Source of the DNA: Anticarsia gemmatalis
Lineage: Eukaryota > Arthropoda > Insecta > Lepidoptera > Erebidae
DNA: 64,000 nucleotides
Assembly: GCF_050436995.1 (NCBI RefSeq)
Contig: NC_134764.1
Location: 8,184,001-8,248,000, forward strand
Reading direction: 5' to 3'
Each line of letters begins with the position of its first letter. Position 1 is the first letter of the stretch. The notes beneath the pieces were generated by a model. The model did no database searches, was not told where the DNA came from, and saw only the letters and a program-made list of their open reading frames with translations. The position numbers were made by a program, and so were the translations under genes. Below are positions 24,441-37,400 of the stretch, piece after piece.

Positions 24441-25475
24441 GTTGAAGCCAAACTGAAACTAAGGTAGTGTACGTTAAGCAAATTTAACAAAATACTCGAT
24501 GAAGCACTGTATACGCCCACTAAATTTACCATTGTGAATGATTTTGGTATATCTGTTGGTTCGAAAAATAAATGCAAATCATGCAATTCACACTCAAAAC
24601 AATTCAAGTCAACCTTTTGTTGTGATTTGACACTTTGTCAAATTTATAACCAGTCAGTTAATTTGACTGCTGTAGTATTAAAGCGAGACAGAGGACTAAT
24701 TTTCTCGCAACTGAGTGAGAAAGAATGCAAATTTTACGCTAAATATGTACGTAGTTGCGTAAATGTCACTAAGGTCTGCGTTCAAATAAATCAATCAAGT
24801 TTTAAGATTTCTAAAAAAGCAAGATACTAAAGCACCGATTAGGCAATAAGCTAAATTAATTTAATTATATTCAAATCTCATATAGAAAATGCGATAAGAA
24901 AATTATTATAAAGCAATTAAATTGATATTCATTGGTAATTTGGTTTCTAGTAAAATGATAACTAACTACAAGTTAAGGTTGAAATTGAGAAAAGTTTTGA
25001 ATTAACCATGATTGTAAATAAAAGTACCTACATATTTTTATTGTTGTGGTTTTTTTAGTGGCATACCATAGTCTCTAGTGTAGTTCTAATTCTGAACGCA
25101 GCAGTAAAAATTCAGTGTTACTGCTGTCTTCTTCTGACATTATCTGCCATTTCATTCATTTGTATATGTGGCAGCCGCGGGTGTAGATTGTTCGTCATAT
25201 TTCTCCGAAATAGCAAAACTCATTGACCCCCATTTTATCTTAATGTAGTATTTAAAAATTGTGAGTAAATTCAGTTAAATCGTTGTCTATAATTAATTTT
25301 ATCGCGTTCCGGTCATTGTCATTTTCTCTACGATCATGAACGCCATGTTGATTGTCAAAAGTGTTTTCGGATGAGACAGCAGTGAATTGATTTGTGAAAT
25401 TTTTTCAGAGTTGGTGATATCAAAGGGTCGCTTGTTATCCGATTCGTTTTATTTGGGGCGTGGGTAAACGCAACG
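24441..25475. promoter_or_regulatory. Spacer between divergent Ufd1 and Chc
   Basis: About 1 kb with both 5' flanks. An open frame at 24534-24830 (+) has no recognised family and is not called a gene. Non-coding 5' exons of either gene could lie here but cannot be placed. Confidence 0.45.
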
Positions 25476-28400
25476 ATGGCGCAAGTATTACCGATACGTT
25501 TTCAGGAGCACTTACAGGTGAGTACGCCCATCGGTTTATTGGATTTGCCGATAGCGTTTCCTCTGAGGAAGCAATTTATCAGTTTACGGCGGGGAGAAGT
25601 CTCAGGGGTACGGTGGTGCATTTCTTTGTTGTGCGTGGGGGTTTAGTGGCGGTTATAATGGCATTGCGCAATTATCGCAGTGACAGTTACCACCCCCTAT
25701 CCGCCGAGCCCACGGGACGAGCGGCCGGTATTGATTTGTTCCACATTCCCGTCTGGATCATATGGTCTGCGAGCGAATGCCAAATTTTCATTCATTGAGG
25801 TCGAAGTTAACTAGGATACGCATACTACTATCATGAATGAGTCAAAGTTGCAGTAATAATGCTCTCTCTTTGTGATATTTTTAACATGGCATAACTCTGC
25901 TGTTGTCACTCAAATACGTCCAATAACAAATTTTAATCCAATTAGAATCTGATCTGAAGAAACCTAATAGGGTTTGTGACAGGAGATTATGTGTTAACAT
26001 TGGTAATTTTTTGAGAGAATACCCTAATGTCAGAACATGTAAATAATCTTATATGAGTCACCTCACAACTACCTACATATAATAATACAACATTGGCTGA
26101 CATTTAGCATCTTTACTATCTTAACTTCTTTAAAAAACATGATAATGTCAATACTTATTAAAACATTGTAGTTTTTGATGAACAAAATTATATTTAGTCA
26201 TAGAAAAAATACCATTGGCCTTATCTCTCATTATCAGATGACTATATTAGTAGATTATATCCTTATGAAACAAAACATTGAACTTCACTGATATAACAAT
26301 ATATTTTAATGAATTATTTATAAATGTAATCGTGGAATTGCATCCTGCCTATGATAGGATGTACCCATATTTTATTATACAATAATATAACCCTGTTAAT
26401 GAAAGTACTTCCATTTTAGTTTTAGTATCAGAAGTTCCTGATTAGGGACATTCCCTGTAACAACCTTTTGTGATTAGAATATTACTAAGTTTCCAAGTGA
26501 TAACTAGTTCTTAGAAATAGCATTTAACTTCAAAACTATCATAATATTACATTTTCAAGTGATACATAGTTCTCAGAAATTATGTTTAATTTCTTTTACT
26601 GAATTAGAACCAAATGAAACTTTAAGCTGTTTTAAAAATAAGTGTGAAAATAATAGTTAGAAGGCTTCATAAAGCAAGTATGCAGACAATGTTAAGACTA
26701 GTTCCTTCATTCTGAACACATAGTAACAAGCCTATAGGTTTAAATAATTAAATAATAGGCAGTCATTGGACTGCTTGTTTTATTCAGATTTTGCTGGTAT
26801 ACAAGTGGAAATCTGTGATGTTTTAATTTACAACCTACATATATCTGTCATAATATATGTTTGTGAAATAAAGTTTTGTTGTTATTATTAACTGTTAACA
26901 GTGAAGAGTAGTTCCATTATATGTCCTTAAAGACATGGCATTTATTATTTATGCCTAATGTACCCATGTTTGACCTTAATGAACTCTTAGTGCGTATTAA
27001 ATAGTCTATATACTTTCATGTGACATAAAACAATAAATTTGTTGCAGCTCACAAATGTGGGTATCAATCCAGCCTCAATATCCTTCAACACACTCACAAT
27101 GGAGTCGGACAAGTTCATCTGTGTCCGCGAGAAAGTGGGTGAGACGGCCGAGGTGGTCATCATTGACATGGCAGACCCCACGAACCCCATCCGCCGGCCC
27201 ATCAGCGCCGACTCCGCTATCATGAACCCTGCCAGCAAGGTCATTGCTCTCAAAGGAAAGGCAGGAGTAGAAGGTATGTCAATTCTAGTTTCTTGTTACC
27301 TCTTTACTCATAACATCTAAAATAGGCCAGTTTTTAAAAATAAAGCAAAAGTCACTGTAGTTGATGTGCCTAAATACGTTTGAATAAGGGGGTAACTGAT
27401 TTTGTTTGTGTATTGAACTGCTGAAGGAACTGTTGGTATGAATTTTACATATTATGTCACCAAGTCACTAGTCCTTGGTGGGTGCCAATAAATTTGGAGG
27501 TCTCATATGCATTTGGATGAAATGTGTTCAAATTATTGTAGTTCACAAATATTGCTAACATTTTTCATCAGTTTTGTTAAGGACAGCTGCTTATTTAATA
27601 ATATAGGAATTTAAAAAACAGCTGTAAAAATTACACTTATGGTACGTTTTTTTTTTCATTCTCGGGCCAGCTGTTAGCAAATCTCGCAAGTCCAGCACAA
27701 TGTTGTGTACATAATCTCATTACGTATCCGCCCCCTCTTCTGTCGGCGCCCGCTATCTCAGTCATTAAAAATATTGACGCTTGCTAACGACCCGACTATT
27801 GTAATTTGTATATTTATCCGATTACAGCCAACAGAAGTTGTGTTTATCCCTGTGGGTTTTGACATAGTAATATTAAATTCTTATATAGAAATTCTTCTTA
27901 GAATCTTAGCTTGTGTCAGGCAACTTTTAATTATTTTTATAGTTAGCAAATAGTTCGTCCTTTTTTGCAGACGTCACATTCCTCGGCAAAGATTTATCTA
28001 GCCTGTTAGGAAATATGAAAAAAACATTTGGATGTTCCATTACAAATCTTTATATTTTTGTGTAGATAAATGAGTCCACCATCTCGTTAGTTGTACCGTT
28101 ATGCCCCAGCTGGTTATACTTTGAATTTGTGGAATATAATTCTGTAAATAAAAAAAAAACTAAATTAATTAAACGACATCTACTAGATGCATTAAGAGAG
28201 AAGATAAAAAACAAATTAAGTGCAGTCCGATTCACATTTTACAAATAATTGTTTGCTCCGGTCAGTGCGATATGGGTCACCGAGTCGGTCCCCTACCACG
28301 AGAACACCTACTTTAGCGATAGAGTTTACGACATCGTTCTGTTGTCATGGCAACACTGACTGTCGCTAATGGTATTACCATATACCAATTGATACGCAAT

Positions 28401-31400
28401 ATCTCAAGATTTCAAGATCATGCTTTCAAATCTTGGCAAAAGGATCCTTGACAAATAAGTTGTTGTCATACATTTATTATGATTTTAACGAATTCTTTAC
28501 ATAAATAAAACCATTTTAGGAAGAATAATATTAAAACAGTCATGTAGTAAGAAAGCAGAGTTTCGCGAAGAAATTATTCATACTCATAAGAAATAAGAAC
28601 CCGTGTTGATGCGCTACCATTCAATATTTTCAAAGTCAAGTGACTTTATGCATAAAGGAATATGCTCCAATTATTCCAAAAAGAATGTTCACCATGACCT
28701 TCGATCGATCGGTTCATCCCGCAGGCCATATGTCATGCAGTGGGTGGTCGGCCCACGCGTCGCTTCCCTGTACACAATCACATACAACTTATTCCCATAC
28801 CTACATAAGCAAGTACTCAATTGGGTAGTTGACTGGGTTAATGAAAAATTATTAAACTTGTACTCGTAAAAGGTTCATCTAAAATGCTCAGGCTAAATAT
28901 TTCTTTCGTAAATAAGATAGATGAAACATTATATTAGACACTCATTTGATACCAACAAAATTAGGACATTGTGACGTCACTGTGTTGTATTTCTATACAA
29001 AAATTTGCTTTTGACATTTCGTAAAGAGTAGCTGATGATTTTATGCATACAAAAATCTTAATTACTACAGTTCAAAAGAGGTCAAATAAGATTTTATGTC
29101 TTCAAGTTCAAACGAGTTCATAGACGTTTGACGAATATGAATGAATTGCAATGTACAATTTTATGTTGTTGCTATGAATTATGGTAATTTATGTAACGAT
29201 TTAAATATTTAAGCACTCATTACTGTTCTATGTATTTTTTTCGCTATATATTTATGTCTATTTATAGCCTAGATGAACGCTAAAAATAGATCTATTGTTA
29301 TTTATTCTCATTGTGTATATAAAGAGTTGAAATTATTACTTACACGTCCTTCCATATTTGAGACAAGACCCGCTGACAAAGAATACCAACATAGTTATAG
29401 TCATTGTTCGTCTAAGATAACATTATATTTCTCTTCACAAATTATCAAATTGTTTGTACATCTAATTCTGTGAATTCGTGAAAAAATATACGTTTAGATA
29501 AATAAGCGTTTCGTGGTAACACACAAATGCCCGGAGATGACGTTGTGTAAAATTCGAAGTTTTATAATGACAACACTATAATGCACTGATAGCTAAGTTC
29601 AGATTCTATTGTTTTTCTAGGATATCTTTCTTTTTCATTCAGCATTGATCTTTATTTCTAAACAGCTCATTATTTTGACATTAATCCCAAACCTGCGAAT
29701 TCACATACACTTATCAATGAGCCAGCCTCGGCAACAGATCACTCGTTCAACTAATCACAATAAATGTAAAGAGATAATGACAAAACATTTCAATGTAAAA
29801 TATCTCGGATGCGAACACAAAAATCCATTGTTTTATCTGTTCTGTTGGCACAATAATAAACAGACAGCGGACGTGTTTATTCTATAGATAACAAATCTTA
29901 CTAATTTTTTTTTTGTTCTGAAACATACTTTATCGTCATATATTTTATTTAGACAGCTGTTTTGTTTCAAGACAGGTATATAGTCTGAATTTCGTAAGTA
30001 AATTGATGTAGAGGCTATCAGTTGCTAGATGTCCTTCATTAGCTGTTTCGATAAGAAAGGCCTCTGACCGATTAAATTATTGATGGTTAGAAAGCGTGAT
30101 TAATTTTGTTTGTGTCTGATTCGTTATTTCTAAATACCTTTCCTTAAATTTAAACTATACTAAAATTCTTCTCAGTTTATTTGTTAATGAATCCTTAGCC
30201 TGCCAAGTATTAAACCAGTAACAACGTTACATTTACTTGGATCGTGTGAGAATCTGCGCCGCCACTTCGATTTGCACAGACTGCGGACTCAAGATGCCGC
30301 CGGCCTTGGGCACCGTGCCACACTTTACTCCCAAAAAAAAGAAAATTTAAAGCCAAATCGTAGCCTATTAATTTCCAAATAAGTAAAATATCGCGCTGCT
30401 GATGAAAATTTCATGTATTCGACGTGAAATTTAATATTGCGAAGTCGTGTCGTCGACTGCGTCGCTACACGTTTATGTTAAAATTCTCTCCGTATTAGGA
30501 GACAAGGGCATTTCACGCAGTTATTAAAACGAGTGCGGTGTTTTCATTTATTGATTACATCACGCATAGAGGCGTCCACAGTGTTAGTTCTGGCAGTGAC
30601 TCACGTTCATGTGTATTATACATGGATCTGTATTCTTGGCACAAAGCACCAACGGAAGTGGCAATAACAAAATAACTTTATGAAGTACGGAGTCGATGCA
30701 CTCGGTGATGTGAAGGCTCTCGAGATGGAATTATTGACTACTAAGGTTTTGTACCTTAGAAAGTGTTAAGATTATAGTTTTAAATACTTGATGAACGGAT
30801 AGCATACATCGTGGTATTAAAGAAAGAGATAGATAGCTAGACTGAATGTTAAGGAAAATATGGAATCTTCTCGGTTTAAATCCTTCTTCTGTGGATGGTG
30901 TTATGTTACTCCCATTGTCTTAAAAGTCTGACGTCATGTCCCGTGACCTTTTAACTGTATTTTCCTTTAAACTACCAGGTATGACTACTAGTCTTGTTGA
31001 AATATGACTTTTAGGGGATTATCCTCGGTTTGTAAGTTTTGTGCTTATATCACAAAACAAAAGCAATGAGATGACAAGCGAATTATGTGACCTTATTTTG
31101 AATTAACTCGTGCGCCAAACTCGATGTTACGTCACTGTTTTTCATAACCACAATAAATTATATCAATGGGAACAATGGCAGTTTAGAAGTTATAGAATAT
31201 TCCCCTTTTTTGAACTCCACTTTGTTTGTTGAACTTGTCGAATATTGGCCTATTGTCTTTTTATTTCCTCTGCTAGTTCTATTAAATAGGCTATCTTAAA
31301 CTTACCGATAGCTAGCACGTTGTCTAATAACAGTAGTATTCTCGCTTGAAATTTATTAAAATTAACTTTTTTTGTATCAATTGGAATCCACGTGTACATC

Positions 31401-34400
31401 TACCATATTAAAAAAGTTTTTTTTTTTGTTGAATACGAAAGGTAGCAACAGCCCAGTGGGTGTAAAGGTCGGCTGTGTAACGTAAGTGACAGGTTGCGAG
31501 TACATCCGCGCATCATCGCACCGCTGCCTCGTGTAAAGTGTTCACGGTTCAATTCCGACTCACTTACTATTCAGTTTTAGTTACGAGAGAAATATATTTT
31601 GGCATAATTTCCTTTTAGAAAACTGGGTAGTACTTTTATTTAACCGTGTTATTATGAAGCAAAATAAGTATATAAGGATATGACGAAAATTCAGTGAAAG
31701 CCGATTGAGGGCATGAAAAGTCCCCGATCCGCACTTGCCCAGCGTGGTAGACTCAAGGCCTAACCCCTCCCTCGTGTGGGAGAAGACCCTTGCCCAGCAG
31801 TGGGATGAGATAAAACGATTAGATACCTAACCGAAAAACCTGTATATCTTTGCCTGGTTGCCCTATCTTCTATGGGATGAAAATATGTGTGTCTGTGTCT
31901 GCCTGACCTTCCGGAATAGTATGGAGAACTCCACTGGACTTAATAATAATGTTAAGCCAAAGAAATCGAGTGTTACATAATACGTCTCCTTCCCAGTGTT
32001 TTTACGCTATTTTCACAAACAACAATATTTGTTATTTATTCCTGTAGAAAGTTGCAAACTTTTCTATTGTTTATGAGTTGTTCAAGAGAAGTAAAACAAG
32101 GCTTCTTTTGGAACTAAGTGTTAACAACGCCTTTGGAAAATATTAACGCGATATTACGTTTATAAAAAATGTCTTTTATTTTTATAAAACAAGTTTAAAT
32201 TGATACTTTCTTTAAAATCAAGGTGTCAACCAAAGTATAGAATAATTATAACTTTATAAAGATCATTAGAACAAACAGTAAAGAAAGCTACTATTTATTT
32301 AATTTATTTATTTATTACCGCCTTACATTAACAGCATATTTATACTAAACATGTAAGTTATAGAACATTGTAAGATAAACATTAACATTATAATAAAATA
32401 ATTATAATCTAATAATGAATCAAAGAAATAAATAAATTAATGTGTTTACAAACATACATACATTATTTTCCAAAGGCAGAGACCAATGAACGCCACTTGG
32501 TACGATCAATACCAACTTTCTTTGCTTCATTCACATCCATACATCTTGTCACACAAGTATATTCATAAAGAATCTAAAATAACACCAGCCTGTGAACACT
32601 TAAGGGCTAAAGTGATAATTATGATGACGTCACGGTCTGCCAACATCCTTGACCTCCGTATTTCATTGATTTGTTCGCCGCTGTACGTAAACGCGGGTGT
32701 CTGCTGTTGTTAGATAGTGACTTGTAAAAGTGAAAGTCTTTGACACGTTAGTGTGATGTCGACTACTGGCCGTCACGAACTGTGACGTAGGTACACTGTT
32801 AGGGATTATGTACAATGTTAACTGGGAAATTTAGATATTGTAGGTATAGAAAAATAAAGCCTATGTGAGTTTTTTTCTAGCTGTTCTCATAAGTCTCTGC
32901 CTTGCCCTCAGAGCTAGTGATAGATTCAGTAAATGTTATGATCATCCAGGTGTCAACTAGTGTCGGAAATTATTAAATGATTCGATTTTGATAAAATAAA
33001 GTTATTCTAGTTAGTCTAATCTTAGTGTCCGATTGCTGGGCAAGGGTGTCCTCCCGGAGTAAGGAAAGACTTAGGCCTTGAGTCCACCACGCTGGCTAGC
33101 AGCTGGTTGAGCACAGGTTGAAAGTCATATGAGAATTATAGCATACAACATAGAAGGGCGCACTTTCCAGTCTTAATCATGTGCCTCCTATAATCATATT
33201 TTTTCTCAAATATTGCCTATTTATTCCACCAGAAATGGTCGGTAGATTACAAAAATCTTAGGAAACATAATTTCTTCATGTCTGTGTATTTTGATCTATA
33301 CGCTGATTAAGCATCAGCAAATTGATACGTAGACGCAGTGTAATAATGATATTAAATTTAGTTGATACTACAGTAATGCTATACCTTGTGTAAGCAAACT
33401 TCTATTAAGCAAATATCACATTTTTTTAGCTATTGTCTAGAATGCATAAATTGACGCGACTAGAAGCGTAATTATGCAAGGCGATTTCCTTATAAATGAA
33501 TGTCTACCAAACGACTATTTAATAATTATTTCTTCTAGTATTTAAATTGTATGTTAGTCACCAAAACTTTTATAAACATGACTCAGGCCATGATTAAACG
33601 CAGATCTAGATAGATATTGATAAACTAGTATAAACCTATTACTATTATAAACGCAAAATAATGTATGGTTTTAAATGTATTTGTCTTACTAATAAACCCT
33701 ACTAAATTGCCATGAAAATTTCGTTTCTAACGCGAAGGATCCCTTTTAATACGTGTATAAATAATTCTTAAGTTATAAAACCAATAATTTCAGATATTTA
33801 AGTTATCTCAAGATATTTTCTTCACCGTTCTACGTAATTTCTGATATGGCCGTTTCAGTTTCAGTAATTTATCATTCTAAAATTAGAACATAATTACGGG
33901 GAAAGTCGTGATGCCTTTACAAATCGGTTCCTTTACAAAGTGATAACAAAACATTAATAAATTCGTTCTCACGACCTTTGTCAATCAATGGAGGTCGTTA
34001 ACCTTTTGTTTGATGCTCATGGTGACGTCATAAGTCACGATAAGTAGGTAGATCCCGTAGATCGATGGGTCCAACTAGGAATATACGGATGAATATATCC
34101 GGCTTAGAAGTGATAGGAATAATGAGTAAAAGAGAGAGATCAAAATGGTTTTCACTTTTTGCATTTCAAAATTTCCAGTTTCTTGAAGAAGTAGATACTG
34201 GTAGGTATTAAGTTCTCACTGGAGAGGTTTTTTAGGTCCCGGAGCTCCTCCCTCCATACGTCATAAAAAGGTTACCGGGGTGTTTTTTAGTGCCAGCACC
34301 ACATAACTCGGCTCTTCCCCTTGAAAAGTCGGGTAAGTATCCGAAAAGGTACCCTTCGAAAAAAACTGTATTAAGTTCTGGTTTAAAAACAAAAAACAAC

Positions 34401-37400
34401 ATTTTATAAAAAAGAAACAATAAAGCGTGTAATACTAGGCTATAACTGGTTTAGATAAAATCACTGGATTACGTCTATGTCCAGCTGTGGTAGTATAGAT
34501 GTCATTAATAGTAATTTAACATACATTTATTCCCAACTATACGGGTTTTTCCCTTTTAAAAACATATGTATGCCATAATAACTTCGGTATTCGATAGTCG
34601 AAGGAAAGCAATTTCCGCAATTAGGGGTGAATTTACGATATCACAATTTAAAAGGTTGAACTTTGACATTTGACGTGTCGACCTAATTCACTGACCTTAT
34701 TACTGCTCAACGATAAAGTATTGGACTATACTAAGATGCTATGTTAGCAAGACTGTCATGACAATAAGTCGATATTAGGTTACTAATAGTTTTCTTTGAT
34801 ATTGGATCAAACATTATAAGTTTAATTAGACTTATGAGTAAACTGACACATGCTTATCTATCCAATACATAACTATAGGAGCCCTACTATTGTATAGTCC
34901 TCCCCCTACAGTAGGTGGTGGTTTTGGTTCAATTAATTATTATCCTTGAATAGGAAAACGTGACGCAACCTTGCATGCCCGAGAGTTCTTTAATACGACT
35001 TTCTTGAAGGTATGCAAAGTCCCCAACCCGCAATTGGCCAGCGTGGTGGACTCAAGGCCTAACCCCTCTCTCATTACGGGAGAAGACCCTTGCCCAGCGG
35101 TGGGACATTAATGGGTTACATTTATTTTTTGGTATCCTTGTGTATAAGGAGTATTAAGAGGCCTACTTGCCAAATTCAAACGACCCTTCTCAATGTGAAT
35201 ACCTGACCTTGATTTATCTACAATCTTCTTCTTCTTCATAAAAAATATGAAATGCGTTATATTATATCAATCAGCTGTTTAGTTCAGTGTTGAAATAAAA
35301 CGGAAGGTTCTGTAGCTTAGGGGGCGTCATGCGATTATAACTTAATATAGAGGGTGTTTCAGTTTATCGATTAGTGGGTTACTAACGCGGCGCAATGTAC
35401 GCATTGAAGGTGATAACAGAATTAATAAGTAATACGTTTGTATTTAAAGTAATCGAAGTTCTTGGAGACAGTCTTACGGATAAGTGTTGGGTAACCTATC
35501 CAATATAATGTTTTATTTGATGTTAACCGATAAATCTTCAGAAATCGTGCAGCTGGTAATTAAACTTTCGCAATTCTGTAGCTTATATAAAACTAGGACT
35601 GGAGCATACTTTTAAGTTTTCAAGTTGGATGCTATTGTAAATTGTAGGTACTATTTCAAAGCCTTTTTCCTCCCTCATTCCGGGAAATGACCCAAGCCCA
35701 GTAGTGATATAGAAATAAGTTGTTATTTTGTTTATTTATAGTAGACAACATAATAACGGTAATACATCTGCTTTAGGTGATAAAATAAATTATAATCTAT
35801 ACTTATAATATTATAAAGCTGAAGAGTTTGTTTGTTTGTTTGTTTGAACGCGCTAATCTCGGGAACTACTGGTCCGATTAAAAAAATTCTTTCAGTGTTA
35901 GATAGCCCATTTATCGAGGAAGGCTATAGTATAGGCTATATATCATCAAGCTACGACCAATAGGAGCAGAGTAACAGTGAAAAATGTTACAAAAACGGGG
36001 AAAATTATGATTATCTTAAGTGACGCAAGCGAAGTTGCGCGGGTCAGCTATTAAAAATAAACTGAAACATCCGAACGATCAGCGGAATGGTTCAATTAAA
36101 TAAGGATAATTGCGTATTGTTAGGGAAAACCATATTTATTGATAGGTAATAGGCAATATGAGTCATTAAATAAATCGGACAATTGGAAATGATTAAAACG
36201 AAGTTAAATGACTTCTTATCGATATGAACAATAAATAATGACGACTTTAACTTACATAAAAGCTATAAGCTAATAGTTGATGCGTGTGAATGTCTTATTC
36301 TATTATTTCTTAAATAAACATTTTTTTTCTTTAGTAAGGATGTCACGAATTAAGGGAAAATATACTATGGAAAGTAATATAAAATGTAAGAAAAGTCTGG
36401 CCGGATTCCATTTACTAAGCTAACCAGACCACTATCAGTGGGTACTAAAACGGTCTTTGAGCGTCCAATTAAAATATACCCAGTCCTATTTACGACATCT
36501 ACGATTTTGAAGACTTCCATAAATGTCGGGTTTACCCACTAAATATTCATTCAGCCCTTCCGCTTCGACACTGAATGCTTTCAAACGGAAACTTTTCTGT
36601 TTATAGCCTTTAGTTTAGATCAATCGTCTGCTTTAGATCAATCGTATTACGTAAGAACGATTCAAGAGAATCAGTGTCTAGTTCAACATGAAACGAGTTG
36701 AGTGAACAACTTGAATGCACCGTACAGTCTGTGTTATGTAAACGTACGGAACTTGCGTGCTGGCCAATTTGCCGGCTCATGCCCGTAACGCGATATAATC
36801 TGGATCGCTTAGTGTCACTGCACAGTTGCACACCGACGTCTCTTGAGGAGAAAGGATTGAGTAATGACATATTGTTTCCTGTCTCGCTTCTTTGTTGGTC
36901 TTAAACTATTGGTCTAGTTATCTACTGTTGGTTGATGGTAGTTTACTTCTAACGTTTAGCAGCTACCAGAGTTTAGTAGACCTCGGCGGATACAACATAA
37001 TTTTCAACATTGTTACTGACAGTTTTCGATGTTTTCTTAGCTCATCGTTTATATCATTTAATGGTTAAGTCTTGATCATTCGCTGTATTTAAAGACTTTA
37101 AAGTGTAGGCGGCACATAAAGTTAAATAGCCAGGAAGAAGTCGGACATTTTTAGTTTAGTTTTGAGCTAAGTTCTACCTGCGTGTATGTGAACTGCAATA
37201 AAAGGATTTGTATTACTCATAGTATGACCGAATGAATTGCATTTATCATTACATTTGCAGCTATTATATCTCAAGTTACGTATACCGTATTTGTTTAGTT
37301 TGATACCTGCATATCGACTTTCTATTATGTCTGATTCCATTTTCGTGTACCATTCGACTTTTACGCTAGTTTTATGTTCGTTGGTGTGAATTTTAGTTCA

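Noticed and set aside
24534..24830. 98-codon frame between Ufd1 and Chc.
   Set aside because: No recognised domain, and its position in the shared 5' flank fits chance. Not excluded formally.
36698..36870. Overlapping frames on both strands near 36.6-36.9 kb.
   Set aside because: No recognisable protein; the sense and antisense frames are of equal quality, as expected by chance.
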